From contig NC_037590.1 in the NCBI RefSeq assembly GCF_003073045.1, positions 16,956,778 through 17,020,777 on the forward strand: a stretch of 64,000 bases of DNA. The letters run 5' to 3'. The notes under the pieces are model-generated. The model saw only the letters and a program-made list of their open reading frames with translations, made no database searches and had not been told where the DNA came from. Positions 63,320-64,000 of the stretch are shown here, piece after piece. The stretch is from Pomacea canaliculata. Lineage: Eukaryota; Mollusca; Gastropoda; Architaenioglossa; Ampullariidae. Within the stretch, counting starts at the first letter, position 1; every line of letters starts with the position of its first letter. The translations under genes were made by a program, and so were the position numbers.

Positions 63320-64000
63320 TGAGCTGGCTGTAACAGTGTTTAACGGTTAGAGCACGGACGTTTGTGTTTAATTGTTGTAGTGAAGTAACTAGTGTTGTAG
63401 GTTAGTATGTGCGGTCGTGTTATTTATCCGTTGCTATCTTCTCGCCCTTGTTTATTTGCTTTCGGGTAGCAAAGGCACTTGGCCTCCACTGTACTGGGTA
63501 AGGGGAGACCGCTTTTGCCGGGTAGCGAGGAGCCCAGCTGCACTCCTTTCTTCCTGTCTTTTCTTCTCTGTAGCGGAGGTGCGTTCTCCCAGTGCGACAT
63601 GTCAAGTGGTCCCTCAATATTCTGAGCGGTGGATATCCCGGGAACTAATCCTGGTACCTGACCAAGCGTCCCCTCCCCTGTTATAGTTTCTAAACAGGAT
63701 AAATACCAAATGACAATAATCCCAAACCCACAAACTGTTCTTTATTTCAACAATACTTTCTTAATTCCACTACAAATTAATAACAATTTAATGCAAACAT
63801 CCAAACGCTTACATTAACCTATTTATCTCTTTCTATATATATATCTTACTTTATGACCAAAAGCTGATGTCCTCCCACCAGCTCACTCCTCCGTCCTCCT
63901 ATGTTAGGCTGTTATCGCTCCATTCTTCTCCTGTCTCTACGTGTTTTCAGCTGTTTTTTTTTTTTTTTTTTTTTATCAACGATTTCCTGAGATCTTTTAT
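63320..64000. other. Right edge, no gene recognised
   Basis: Would be intron if the candidate exon before it is real. Holds a (TA)n run near 63834-63843 and T21 at 63954-63974. Confidence 0.4.

Overview
The window is animal nuclear DNA. It is AT-rich, has spliced genes with GT-AG introns, microsatellites and many decayed retroelements, and carries clear orthologues of conserved animal genes. The intron-rich style, the neuropeptide-type GPCR and the short tRNA-derived repeats suggest a mollusc, probably a gastropod. That placement is inference; no sequence comparison could be run.

Layout. (1) 2.0-4.2 kb, + strand: a two-exon rhodopsin-type GPCR resembling FMRFamide receptors, with a MITE in its intron and upstream ORFs in its leader. 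(2) 4.2-12.8 kb: no recognised gene, one MITE-like element. (3) 12.9-14.7 kb, - strand: CISD2, the 2Fe-2S CDGSH protein of ER and mitochondrial membranes, complete at 135 residues. (4) 16.5-24.0 kb, - strand: a complete 11-exon homologue of human C2orf81, a poorly characterised family; one intron holds an antisense non-LTR retrotransposon remnant. (5) 24.5-27.5 kb, + strand: ENKD1, an enkurin-domain microtubule/cilium protein, head-to-head with C2orf81 about 0.5 kb away. (6) 27.7-38.1 kb, - strand: an 18-exon ABCG2-type half-transporter, tail-to-tail with ENKD1. All exon phases agree except for a one-base frame break in the first coding exon. (7) 38.1-64 kb: about 26 kb without a convincing gene, holding SINE copies, LINE tails, a hAT-like end, a (GTCT)n microsatellite, a pyrimidine-rich minisatellite and, near the right edge, a TATA-box promoter with a possible first exon.

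The five genes are not an operon or one pathway. The one arrangement likely to matter functionally is the divergent C2orf81/ENKD1 pair: ENKD1 is a known cilium/centrosome protein, so a shared bidirectional promoter would be consistent with a ciliary role for C2orf81. All five models are based on splice sites, reading phase and recalled family sequences. Phase closes exactly in four of them.
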